Part shown: piece after piece, positions 18,725-30,720 of the stretch
How positions within the stretch are numbered: position 1 is the stretch's first letter
How the letters are laid out: every line of letters begins with the position of its first letter
Notes under the pieces: generated by a model
The model's database searches: none
Seen by the model: only the letters and a program-made list of their open reading frames with translations
What the model was told of the DNA's origin: nothing
NCBI RefSeq assembly: GCF_002127325.2
Contig: NC_035436.2
Coordinates: forward strand, 31,025,558-31,089,557
From: Helianthus annuus
Lineage: Eukaryota; Streptophyta; Magnoliopsida; Asterales; Asteraceae
Direction: 5' to 3'
DNA length: 64,000 nt
Program-made: the position numbers and the translations under genes

Positions 18725-21700
18725 CATTTTGTTTTACTTACTTTAGGATCATAACTCATTTCCATTGACTCATAAAGTACTTCATTTTGAGCTTTGTGTG
18801 TCACTTTGGAGAAGACATTCATCACCAAATTGTCATTTTTGGGGACAATAGGTCAATCCCCCATCAAACATTTACTAGAAAGAATAAAAAAAGAAAAATA
18901 AAACAAACTCAAAGTAGCCCAAAACCTAGAAGACCAAGTCTAACAAATGGGTTTTCTCAACCCGATCTGAAAGGGACTTAGATTGGGCGCAAACCTATGA
19001 CTACGATTAATGAGCCCAATCCTATGTCTAAAACTAACAGGAAAACATAGACCCACATTTATAGACCTAAATAAATTCCTTACTTCATTATGCTTAACAC
19101 AAAGTCAAAAGATGAATAATGTCTAAAGAAAACTATAAATGACAACCTTAGACACAAATACAAACTACGATTAATGAAGTGAAAAAAGGTCATATACTTC
19201 CAAGTCTTCGTGGCACAATTTTCTATGGACCATACCCTGTTATAACCTTTTCCCCCATATTGGTTTATAATGTAACAACTTGGGTCCACTACAAACATGC
19301 CTTAACCGAAATAACCGTCCTGAGAGCATTGTGCTTATTTTAAATACATCCACACCATTGATTCATTTGAGCGCTCGGATTGCCGTGGTGACAATCAAAA
19401 ACATCTCGGAATTAGTATGGTCATAAGATTAATCTGATTAACAACCTTTAAGTTCCAAGTAGTTTGGCCCATCTCCCATATATTACCTGGTGGAATAAAT
19501 CCGCCCACATATACGTAATAAATCGAGAGCCCATTTGCATTTTAATCAATTCTTTCAAACTAAACATCACAATTTCTGTCCAATAAGTTGAGACTAATGC
19601 CTGACCGACTCCACCATAACACTCCCTCTAAAGGCGCCCATGAAGTAAAAAAATAAAGCTTTTTAACGAAACTTGACTAATGTTAACCTTCTCAATAACT
19701 GATTCTGTCCAACTCAGTTTGACTTTTAATATTAGAAATGCCAGCAAATAAGGACTCCTAAGCAACCACTGAGTTAACCAAATAAAGTCTTGATTATCAA
19801 CTTGAACCTCGACCCATAGTTGACTGAGCCATATACTACCCCAATCAAACCATTGACTTACGCTTTGACGTGTAATTGTCTTTGTTTCCCTTTGCAATGG
19901 CCGCTTAGATTCATGATAATTCTAACCATACTAAAGAAAAGTTCCCAAAAAATAATGCTTTCTACTTCCAAATCTTTAACTCGTCCAAATGACCAATAGA
20001 GAAGAGTGTTACGCAACATAACAGGTTTCAATGAAAACCAAATTTAGGCATTGAAATCAAATACTTTTACACAAGAATGTCATCGTAAGAACTTTGACCT
20101 AAACTAGATTAGCCAATATATGATATTCATGATCTAGATACGAATGAACAACAAATTTCTAAGAATGATCCCCGCTTTAGATGTGTTAATAAAACTTTAT
20201 ATACGACATTGATTAAGTTAAATTTTCATACCGTGCATGGTGGAGCATACTCAAAGTATGATGACCTCCATATGCTAATAAATGGCAACATCATACCTTG
20301 AAATGAACTTTCCAATTGAGCTACCATCGCTAGCATGACAATTTGCATCTTTAAATCCTAAAAAAAACCTCATTTAGATAGATGGAATAAATAGAATGCA
20401 GGTTTGCAACAGCAGGCGCAATATTGTAACAAATAGAATTGTTTGATCATAACCTTTGACGCTAGAGTTTACAAACTGCTACACTTCATATTCAGTTTTT
20501 AAACTTTGATTTCTATGTGTTGATTCTAAAAGCTTTCTAGAATAGAATCTTTAACACTAAACTCACTTTGAAAGCTTTACTTAGAGCCAAGCATACCAAT
20601 ACATACTTCTGGTAATCCATTCTCTATCAAACTGACAAAAACCTAGCTAGAGAAGAATCCACTGAATCTGCCAATTCCATCTCCAACTACATATCAATTG
20701 ACTTCCCTTGGTATCTTGCCATTTCCACTAATTACCATGGCATCAACTCCCATCCTCCTAATAACACTTGCCCAACCCGATGTCCCCAACACCAATATTA
20801 TCAAAGGCTTTCCCAAAAATGGAATAGAACGTGTTTCTATGCCAAAGACTAGATAGTGAATATAAAATTTGAGGGTGGAAGTAAGCACTCAAAAACTCGT
20901 TTGCATAGTGCTTCCTTATAACCCCTTGGTGCTAGCATGTAACACATAAAACAATCCTAAAGTTCCTAAATCATCTAATGAGCCATATGCCATGACCAAC
21001 AAAACCAAAATTTGTCTTGAATGACACTAACCTACAATCCATACTGTCTCGTATCGGAGTCAACTCGATTAGCAGTTAACAACATGACGTTCATTCTATT
21101 ATCTTAAATTACGTCAACCTTTCACTTATCATGTCATACAAACCATGTATTCGAGAGGAAATCCCAACATAAAGGCCAAAACAACTACCTTATTTCATTC
21201 ATGATTAAAGTAGCAAAAGTTTTTCCATGTCCTTTATTTGCGACAAGGAAACCCTATCTCTAAACCATAACCCTAACTCTACACGCTAACCCTACTCTAA
21301 AGCTGAACCCCTAGCACAAAACGTTGAAACCCTTATGCCTTGATAAAAGTAAGAGCAAAACATACGAGAATACTATCTATTTAGCTAGGGATCATCGCAT
21401 TACAATGAGCTAACCTAGGAAAATAAAACATACATAAAGAAAACTAATATGTATATATGAAAACCAAACATAGGCTAATCATAGAAATAAAATGTTAACC
21501 CACACACATGTTTAACCAAACATAATGGATAATCCCAATCCATAATGCTAAGCATTATCAAACTAGTCTATGATCTTTAATAGTTAGATAAGGACATATA
21601 GCATACACTTAAGAAGAAGTAGTCAAAGTAGATACGGCTCAGTGTGCTATTTATACCCAATTTGGAAATCCATAGATTGGTTTGTCCATAACTAACAAAG

Positions 21701-22832
21701 TGGCATATGTTGTTAGTAGTGGTACATAGATGTGCCCCAATTATGAATGGAGAGTTAAGTGTCCAAATTTGTTTGTTGAAGAAGCCCCCAATTCTTAATC
21801 TTGAGAATATAAGATTCTTTTGGATGTGGAGGACTAAAGATGAAAAGTTGATACGTTTTTCTAGTTGAGCAGACTTCAAAGATCTTTGCCCAAAGACAAA
21901 TTGGTCTAAGGTAGCGTGGTAAAACAATCTACTCAAAGCCATTCGTTTATTTTTTCTTTTGTATGCAAGAACAGGCTATTTGCGCAAAGTGAGTAGTGAA
22001 TGAAGTGTGCTTCCTGCAAAAGCCAAAGGGTTTATCTTCTTTGATTGTAATTGCCTTATCACTATTATACGTGTAAACCACTCTAATGTTGTGTCCAATA
22101 AATATATATTGTCAAAAACATGTGTAAGTAAATACGTGTAGCTACCCCCAACCTAAAACTTGTGTATCTTAGGAGAATTCAGAACTTTTGAAACGGCCTA
22201 TTATTATTGGCGAAATAAAGACCATAGATGAATCCTCATATGTAGATGTAATGAATGAATGCTCTTATATGCAGATGTAATGGTTTTACTAATAAACACC
22301 CAAAGGTTTATTATAAACATAAATAGGGTGACAAATTTATTTGATCACCGATTTAATATGTTCTAATACGTTGGTAATGACGAAGCAAAACATAAAAAAA
22401 AATATTCACAAATGTATATGTATTTAATTAAACTGATGCATTAAAAAACATGTCTTTTGATAAGTGTAGGAAAATTCTAAACGTGATAGCTTTTTTTACG
22501 GATTCAATTTGATAAAAAAATCATAAAGTGTATTTGAATGAATTTAAAGCAAAAGGGCGTGGTTTGTAAGTTTCCATAAAGATTAGGGGCTGTTTATGTA
22601 ATTATAAAAGAAATGTGTCAGTATGTGGAGTTGGAAGTCTCTTTCTGGTCAAAGATGTTGGAGACAGCTAGCAAACTAACCTGCAACATAGAACAGAATC
22701 CACAGCTTTGGTTTTCTAAAACCGGTGAAACGTGCATTCTTCTCCTAATCAATTTATTAGAACATGCGTACTGGTTTGAGAATAATATGCCGATCCTTGG
22801 AATTTTTCTGTTACTTGACAGTCAAGTCAGTA
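18725..22832. other. Anonymous AT-rich host region
   Basis: About 4.1 kb with no ORF above 121 codons, no recognisable protein domain, and no tRNA or rRNA that I can detect. Small frames at 19628-19897 (-), 21577-21942 (-) and 22613-22867 (+) lack recognisable motifs. It probably contains old, unrecognisable transposon debris. A degenerate run of CCCTAA-like words near 21248-21310 is too irregular to call telomeric. Confidence 0.5.
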
Positions 22833-23008
22833 TTATGGGGTATTATTGGACGTTATTACAAAAATGACGTACTGCGAATAATGTCCAATAACGTCCCTTA
22901 CAATCATTAAACAATTATATTTTTAATTAAAAACTTAAAATACTTTATTAAATTAAAAAAAATACAATACTAGAAATAAAAAAATAAAATCTAACTAAAT
23001 TAAAAAAA

Positions 23009-23321
23009 GAGTTAATTGCCCGGATCGTCCCTGTGGTTTCACGTTTTTTCATGTTTAGTCCCCACCTTTTGAAAATAGCAGGTATGCTCCGTGTGGTTTG
23101 TTATTTTGTTACTCGGATAGTCCCCTAAGTAGATGTCAGTTAGTTTGGAAATAGCATGTATGCTCCCTATGGTTTGTCATTTTGTTACTCGGATAGTCCC
23201 CTGAGTAAATGTCAGGGGACTATCCGAGTAACAAAATGACAAACCATAAGGAGCATAACTGCTATTTCCAAAAGGTGAGGACTAAACGTGAAACCACAGG
23301 GACCATCCGGGCAATTAACTC
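23009..23321. mobile_element. Foldback MITE, Mutator-like
   Basis: A 313-bp palindromic element starting GAGTTAATTGCCCGGAT and ending with its inverted copy (GGCAATTAACTC). The arms pair over more than 100 bp. The left part also contains two direct copies of a segment with TGTTACTCGGATAGTCCCCT, and that segment recurs inverted in the right arm. Flanks TTAAAAAAA (23000-23008 and 23322-23330) give a possible 9-bp duplication, as in Mutator-like elements, though A-rich flanks make this weak. It sits 14 bp past the stop codon of the Harbinger transposase. Confidence 0.8.
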
Positions 23322-23335
23322 TTAAAAAAAATACA

Positions 23336-24786
23336 TTAGTTTTCGTCTTCGCTTTCTTCACCCTCGCCAACTTCGTCTTCCTCGTCCTCCGTTTCTTCTT
23401 CACCCTCAGGTGGGACATACCGAACCGACCATGCGTGTTGTACCAAATCAACCGTTAACGCGGAATGGTACGGTTCGTAAAGCAATTCTCGCGCATTATT
23501 CACTCTTTCTTCCATTGACGCCTGTGGATGCTCCTCTTAAACGGCTTCTGGCACATAATTTTGGCATATCGCCTTTCCTTTGTCTTCCAAAATCATGTTG
23601 TGCATGATTATACAAGCGTACATAGCATCTCTCATTTTTTGCTTGGTCCATGCACGACAAGGATTTCTCAAATACTGTCATCCTTGTTTAAGAACCCCAA
23701 AGCATCTCTCAATGTCTTTTCGTGGAGACTCTTGAACCTTTTTAAAGTGTGCTCTTTTTTCATCGATAGGATCACTAAACGTCTTCACGACAATCGAATA
23801 CCTAGGATAAATTCTGTCGCACAAATAATATCCATGAGGGAAGTAGTTTCCGTTTGCGTAAAACGACGCTTTTGGAGCTCTGCCAGAAATCCAGTCCTCT
23901 AACAACGGAGATTGTTCAAAAACATTTATATCATTGCATGACCCGACCACGCCAAAGTAAGCCGACCAAACCCAAAGGTCATGTGAGGCAACCGCCTGAA
24001 GAATAACAGAAGGTCCTTTTTGGTCACCCCGTGTGTGTTGGCCTCGCCATGCGGTCGGGCAGTTATCCCAACGCCAATGCATGTAATCCAAGCTCCCGAT
24101 CATACCAGGCAAACCATGCTCAGCCGAATATACCTAGTAGATCTTTTGAAGGCCGTCCCATGTGGGCGTTCTAAGATAACGCGCACCATACAAATCAATA
24201 ATACCTTTATAAAAAATAACATACACAAACATAAGCTTAAAAAAAACTTGTAAACATTATAGGAAAGTATAGGAATTGTACCGCGACAAAAATGCTCCAA
24301 TGTGTCTTGCGTTGTTTTCTCGGCCATTTTTAAATACTCGTCGTTGATGTCGATTGTGTTTCCGTAAGCAAGGACTCGTAGCGCCGACGTACACTTTTGG
24401 ATACCGGTAAATCCAAGTGTCCCTTTCGCATCCGCTTTTTGTTTAAAATAATCGTAGTTGGTTTCCAAGTCGTCGACTATGCGTTGAAACAAACGCTTAC
24501 TCATTCGGAAACAACGCCTAAAAATTTCTGAGTTTGAAAATGTCGGCGCCTCATCAAAGTAATCTTTCATCAACCGATCGTGTGCCGCGCGTCGGTCTCG
24601 TTCAATATAATCTCTTGTTTTAATTTCAGGTTCGGGATAGCGACAATGCTTCACATATCTCACCGCTAATTGACAAGCACTCGTAACCGCCTCTTGCTCG
24701 ACCTCCTCATCGGTGGATTCATCGCCATCCGCAAAAAACTTTTTGTAGTAAAAATTCACTATGGAAGAGAAACTAGGGGAATCCAT
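23336..24786 (-). pseudogene. Harbinger-like transposase (plant DDE_Tnp4/Plant_tran type)
   Basis: Transposase pseudogene read from ATG 24786. The N-terminal region includes RRAAHDRLMKDYF and a helix-rich segment (FRMSKRLFQRIVDDLE). The catalytic domain after a 77-nt intron (24205-24281, CGCG|GTACA to TATAAAG) keeps the DDE residues: D in GSLDYMHW, D in GSCNDINVFEQSPLL, and E in RKDIERCFGVLK. The family cleaves and joins transposon ends, usually with a Myb-like partner. The C-terminus is a run of Glu/Asp ending at TAA 23336-23338. Three in-frame stops, TAG 24134-24136, TGA 23678-23680 and TAA 23537-23539, interrupt an otherwise colinear frame, so it is dead but not very old. Confidence 0.85.
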
Positions 24787-25297
24787 ATTTTTATAAAATG
24801 GTAGTGTTTGTGTAAGAGTTTTGGTGTTTAAATTTGAAGAAGTTTGTATATATATATAGGGAGGAGGTTAAAAAAATAATAATAAATGAAACTAGCCGTT
24901 AGCTAGCCGTTGGAACAGTCCCATTGGTCAGTCAAAATCAAGTTCAGCGTTCTTCAAAAAACGCCAAACACAAATTCGCCCAATATAACGCCCGAAAACG
25001 CCGCAGGGGGCGGAGGAGGGGCGATATCTGGCGTTATTGGGCAGTTTTTTTGGTGGATCATGCCCGAATACGGGTGGTCTTATATGGATATAACTCAATG
25101 TCATATCTAACACCAATAAACCATCCAATAAAATTTTTTGCCATATATCATATGTTATTTTTAAGTTTCAATTTTAACAATCTGAGTATCCACATTGAAA
25201 TTTTTTTATATACACTCTGTAGTTTAACTAAAAAAGAAATTGATTCTGAAAATTTGTATACGGGTGATTCTATTTACACCTAATTTTTTATTATTTG

Positions 25298-28200
25298 TGT
25301 GACATCTGTGCTTGTGTAATCATTTTACAGACTTTGAACAATACAATATTAATAAAACAATGTATTTTGATCCCAATGTTTGTCCATTATGTTTGATATT
25401 ATGCACATTTTGATTTTTGAACGATTTTAAACTCTATATCGCTTTCTGGAAAGTTATACGCAAACTGATGCGTGAACGCGATCAGTTTAACACGACAAAC
25501 ACTCTGGAACAGCATCATAAACTTAACATACCTTAAATAACCTTTACATAACTTAGAATAAGTTTTAGAAGGTTTGGTATGGCAAAAACAAGTTTATTCG
25601 CTCACATGGACTATTTGCGTCAACTTGCAAAAGTCTGTCGTTTCGTAAGGCAACATACAGTCCAGAACATGATCCTAAGTTAAACATACCATATATAACC
25701 TAAACATAGCTTAGAAATAAGCTTTGATAGGTTCGGTGTGCGAAAAATGCTTATATGATCTTACAGAGGCTAAAAGTGTCAAAAACGGCGCAAGTTTGCA
25801 TTTTCTCGCATATCTTACGTTCTGGCCACATCTGGACATCCAAAATTTTTGTACACATTAAAATATTTTTATTTTAGTGATCGGCATGCAAAAATACCAC
25901 TCGTCGCTTAATTTGGTTCGTTTTCGCGTCCGTTTGAGTTTGGTCGCAATTTAACGAATAACGCGACCGTACGACCAAACGAGCCGACATCTGAGAATTT
26001 TTTGAGCACATTTTGAGTCCTCTAAACTTTATTGACCTTGTAGAGCCTTGAAAATGGCTTAACGGGGGTCAAAAGGGCCTGAAATGAGCTTAAACCATGT
26101 GTAGGGACCTGAACTGTAATTATTGAAACTGTTGCTGATCTGGGAAGGCCAGGCGGGCCGCGTAGCCCCCCCCCCCCTATTCTTACGCGGGCCGTGTGAG
26201 ATGCCCAGCGACCAGAAACTTGAAATTCAGCAACTGTTTGATAATTCAGGGGCCAAACTTGCAATTTCTTTGTGTGATAAGCAAGTTAACACCTCCCCAA
26301 GGCTTTGTACCTGCTTGTGACAATTGTATGGCCATGATTCTTGCTTGGAGGTTACACAAACATGTGTCATGATCTTGTAACTTTGCAACAAGTATAAATA
26401 GCTTGGCCATTTCATTTATTTCCTCACACTTGGTCTAAAATTCTCTATGTTGATGTTTTATAACTTCATACCTGAGAATTGATAAGATCAAGTTCAAGCA
26501 AGGACCTTTTGTAAGCCTTCTTTCATTCTTTTATTGCTTTCTAGCTTAAAAAGTCAAACAGTGTTTGACTTTCAGTTTGACCAGTCAATGGTCAACGCAA
26601 AGTTCGTTTGAACTTTGTAACGTGATTGTAATCATGAAGGTTATAATCCTTAGTGATTATACCTACTGATTACCATGTTAACTAGGCGTAGTGACGAGTC
26701 AAAGTTTCGGTCAAAATGCGTTTTAGCACGCATTTTGCCACAGAACTACTTTTAGGTATCAAAACACTTTGTTTTGATACCAAATCCGTTTTCTAAGTAG
26801 GTTAATCATGTTTTGACATGTTTAACTCGTCACTATTAATTTAGTGCTTGTTTAGGGTCGTAAGTTAAGCGGTCTAGACAACCGCTTACACTTTCGAACC
26901 CGACCCGTTTGGTCGATCATTAGGATCCGACCAAGCTTGATTAGTGATCATAGTTGCATAGGGAATAACCTCTGAGGTTATGCCTTATGATCACATAGGA
27001 TTGGTTAGTCATTTGTTAGTTAGCTTATATGCCCATAGGAAATGACCAAAGTGCCCTTTTGAAGCATAAATCCGTATTTTGCATATGTGATCCTCTTTTT
27101 GACATATAATCTGATTTAGTAACATGTTTAGGCATAATTGGGCATGTAAGACTTGACATAGCACATAGTTAACCATCCGAACATAGTTTTACGCAAACGA
27201 CGCATTATAGTGGCTTAAACTACCATAATGGGTCGAAACGGGTCAAAAGCACATAGGTAAACTTTCAAATCAGAATGTAAGGTCTATTAAAACATACCAT
27301 ATGAGTTCAAATACTCATTTGAATTATAGAACCTCATTCTATCATATCTCCCGATTTAGGATCCGATTATTAACATACTTACCTATACTAGGTGCCGGTT
27401 GATTCCGTGATACTTGGAGCTTTAATTGGTCTTATTCTCAAGACTAATAAGCAATACCAAGTGAGTATATAGTTCCCCTCTTTTACCGTTTTTAAATACT
27501 TTGGGGTGATACACATGTACATACGTGTTACTTTCGTGCATTTCATGCTTTTATGACATAAACATGCTAGTTTCATCTAGTACATATCTAGTACATGTTT
27601 TCAATTATGGTTTGCTATGTATGTTAAGTATGCTAGCACATTGATTGATTACACATTTGTTGCATATGTTTACTTAGCATATGTACACATTGTTTTACAT
27701 GACATTTCTGCTATGTATGTTTACTGAGCATGCTAGCACATTGTTTTACATGAACATTTCTACTAGGCATGTTTACTTAGCATTCCTAGTACATGGTTTT
27801 CACATGCTATATTGACTATGACATTTGGTGTGTTTAATCGGGACAATAATACATTCATTAACATTGATCACGCCGCTCGGTAGTATGTAATGGTACCATA
27901 GGAATTGACAACTCCCGTTTCTGACTTCCTAGGTTTGTTTGGAAGTTGGGAATGACAGAATCCGATATACATAACTTAGATAAACCTTTAATTTGTTTAA
28001 GGGTTTGTCGCCACAGTCGCAAGGCTTGAATGTATGCGATTAACATTACTGCATAAATGTTTGTAATCATAAACCATTGTTTTCTGCAAAACATAACATT
28101 TGATTTAAACTTAGGTTTATTCAAAAACCTTATTTTGTACATTTTTCCTATGGTTGAGTAATTACTTGTTATTCACCATACATGACATTTGTTTCACATT

Positions 28201-28991
28201 GACATCATCACATAGTTTAAATAGGTACTTGCTACTTGCTATGCATTTCATTTGGTTATACATGATACATGTTACACATGACATTGAACATGGTTTATAC
28301 ATAAACATTTTTGACATTAAACAAGACATTTTTGGTTGGTTATTGATAAGTGACTTATGTAACGGGGCTATGTGTTATATTATAAAAGCATGGTGGATAC
28401 GCCGCTGGTACTTCCCAAATATAAGTGCTATTATCGTATTATACATTGTTGCGTTACCTAAACCACTTGGGCAAGGCATGAAACATTTTATACAAGAACA
28501 TGGCATTGTTTTACAAAGTACACATTTTATACAAATTCACTTTTACTTGGTTACTTGTTTAACCATGCATTTGTCCTTTCATCATCATTTGATTTTCATA
28601 TCGATTTTCATATGATTTCATAACGGAAAACATTTTACAAGGTTCATGACTACATTTTTGTTAAACACTTCTTTTAAACTACAAGTCATGATTCCTGCAT
28701 AAACAAAACCTATGTATCTCACAGGCATTTTTATGCTGACTTACCTATTTTTACATGTGTTTCATGTGCTAATGCATGATGATGTTTGTGCTTCACTTAG
28801 GCGGACTCGGGCCTTAGTGACTTAAAAGACTGTTAATTATGTTGTTTTAGTTTGAACTCAAAGGACAATGTAAACTTTAATCTTAATAATACATAACTTT
28901 AATTACCATGGTTGTTGAAACAATAATTCTGTCGCATCACTCTCTGACGTTTCCACCGCAGTTTGTTGTTTTACGCGGTCGGGGTGTGACA
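25298..28991 (+). repeat. Element C 5' LTR (3.69 kb)
   Basis: TGTGACATCTG to CGGGGTGTGACA. It matches 34121-34319 and 61085-63956. It includes a C13-type homopolymer flanked by GCGGGCCGCGTAG and ACGCGGGCCGTGTG (26151-26200), and a TATA box at 26393. The 153-aa frame at 28154-28615 is truncated in the other LTR copy and is not regarded as a gene. Confidence 0.95.
26393..26400 (+). promoter_or_regulatory. Element C LTR TATA box
   Basis: TATAAATA in AACAAGTATAAATAGCTTGG, conserved at 61360-61367 in the 3' copy. Transcription would start near 26425, leaving a leader of more than 2.5 kb before the PBS. Confidence 0.65.
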
Positions 28992-28998
28992 GAAGAGT

Positions 28999-29011
28999 TG
29001 GTATCAGAGCC
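28999..29011 (+). other. Element C primer-binding site
   Basis: TGGTATCAGAGCC, seven bases after the LTR. It is the standard plant PBS complementary to initiator tRNA-Met. Confidence 0.93.
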
Positions 29012-29574
29012 AATGGTTATAGGAAATTAGGTTATTAATGCTTTGACCTACACTATAACTTCTTAGGACCCTAACACAAGTTTACTTGTGTTTAGATCTT
29101 AAAACAATACCCGTCACCTATCCTTAGGTGATTACCAAAATATGAACACAATTTCCAAAATGATTTTTGAAATCAATCATCTATCCTTAGATGATTTATT
29201 TTGGCTTAATGCCTTCCAAATTTTCAAAATCTCGTCAAAGTTTGGGTCTAAATAATGTGAACACATGCAAACTGGAAGGGTGAATGCCTGTACCATGAGT
29301 TTTCTGTCTAAGGCTACAGTGTTCGTACAAATCCGCAGTATCGGACCAGTCACTCTTACCTGGGAACTCTTGGGGTGAGTGTCCACTTATAGGCGAGCAT
29401 GTCTTCGGTGATACATTATTATGACTCATTAACTTTGATTTGTCACTGTGTGTTGTTTGTTTGCTTTGTGGTAACAAACAAATGACCACCATCCTTGTAT
29501 TTTGTCGATTTTATTGATATCTCATTTTTCATCACATCATCTTACTCGTTTTCTCTCATGTTTCCTCTTTTAGA
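29012..29574 (+). other. Element C leader before gag
   Basis: No ORF of note. It ends in a strong pyrimidine tract, TTTCCTCTTTTAG (AG at 29572-29573), one base before the gag ATG. This looks like a 3' splice site and could pair with GTGAGT at 27461 in the LTR. Confidence 0.45.
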
Positions 29575-30720
29575 ATGCCTCCTCGACGTAACGTTCAACA
29601 ACCTGATGCCAAACTGGCAGCTATTATAGCAAAGCAGATGGATGCTATGCTACCGAATCTCATAACTCAAATAAACCAAGCCTCCAATAACAATAATGCA
29701 CCTGCTCCGTGCAATTTCAAAAGTTTTAACTCGGCTAAACCGCTCAAGTTTAGTGGTTCTGAAGGGGCAACTGGGCTCCTACAGTGGTTTGAGAGTCTTG
29801 AGAGCACTTTTCGCCATGTTCAGTGTCCGAACAATCGTAAGGTCGAGTTTGCTTTGAGTGTATTTCAAAAGAGGGCTCTTACCTGGTGGAATGGGGTAAT
29901 GATAGATAGGGGTGCTGATGTTGCCTTGGGTCAGACATGGGAGGAACTTAGAGCTCTTATGATGAGGGAGTTTTATCCTCGTCACGAGCAGAGGGCTCTT
30001 GAAAATGAGTTCCATGACCTGAAACAAGACAGTGGTGAACACCGGGCTTACACAGACAGATATGAGGAGTTAAGCTTGATCTGTTCTACAATGGTCACGC
30101 CTTTGGATAAGGCAATTGAGAAATACATAGACGGTTTGCCAGATCCTGTTCAGGATATTGTCACTGGCAGCAACCCCACTACCGTCCGACAGGCCATTGA
30201 GCTAGCTGCTACCCTTACTGAATCGCAAGTTAAGAAGGGTAAACTCCACAGAAAGGGTGATAAAAAGCAGAATTAGCCTGATAGCACCAAGGAGAGTAAG
30301 GGCAAGAAGGCTGCTAAGTCTTCAAAGAAATCGAGGAAGCGTAAGGCTTCTAAGAACTTCGCTGTCACTGCTCAGACAAACCAGGCTGCTCCTAATCAGG
30401 CAGCACAGAATCAGGCTGCACAACCTGCTGCCAAGAGGCAGTACGCTGGTAATGCACCTCTGTGCAACAGATGTAATAGACACCATCAGCCACAATTGCA
30501 ATGTCGCATCTGCACAAATTGTGGCAAGTCTGGTCATCTTGCGAACACCTGCCGTTTTGCTCCTAATCAAAATCAGGCAGCTCAAAACCAAGCTGTGCAA
30601 AACCCTGCCCAGAATCCTGCACGACCTCACTTTCCGCCTGGTTCGTGTTACAATTGTGGGGATCTGACCCACTATAGGAACAACTGCCCAAGGTTGGCAA
30701 ACGCGAATCAAGCACAGGCT
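29575..30720 (+). pseudogene. gag: Element C gag
   Basis: Gag polyprotein from ATG 29575 (MPPRRNVQQP). The capsid-like region is clear: FSGSEGATGLLQWFESLEST, ALTWWNGVM, MREFYPRHEQRALENEFHDL. A TAG stop lies at 30274-30276 after a Lys-rich stretch, but the same frame continues. Two CCHC knuckles follow: C-x2-C-x4-H-x4-C in CTNCGKSGHLANTC (about 30520-30561) and in CYNCGDLTHYRNNC (about 30648-30689). Knuckles bind the element RNA during packaging. The long Gln/Ala/Asn linker between them is typical of plant chromodomain elements. Confidence 0.88.

Larger units (their letters stand above)
22836..25079 (-). mobile_element. PIF/Harbinger-like DNA transposon, decayed
   Basis: The region holds a Harbinger-like transposase pseudogene (23336-24786). 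Candidate ends are TGGGGTATTATTGGACG (left, from 22836) and, read inwards on the other strand, GACCACCCGTATTCGGGC (right, ending 25079). They are imperfectly inverted around GTATT and GG(G/A)C, and are flanked by TTA (22833-22835 and 25080-25082), the usual Harbinger target. Subterminal CGTTATTGG/CCAATAACG repeats occur at both ends. Boundaries are tentative. I do not see the Myb-like second ORF of autonomous elements. Confidence 0.55.

Noticed and set aside
20694..20888. 64-aa minus-strand ORF with a gene-like look
   Set aside because: Too short, no neighbouring exons with matching character and no motif I can name.
21243..21315. CCCTAA-like words suggesting interstitial telomere repeat
   Set aside because: Words are irregular (CCCTATC, CCATAACCC, CCCTAACTC) with no run of CCCTAAA.
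22613..22867. 84-aa ORF left of the Harbinger element
   Set aside because: No recognisable domain; composition and length fit chance.
28154..28615. 153-aa hydrophobic ORF in C LTR
   Set aside because: The second LTR copy is interrupted after 87 residues and the sequence is simple ACAT/TTT-rich LTR.
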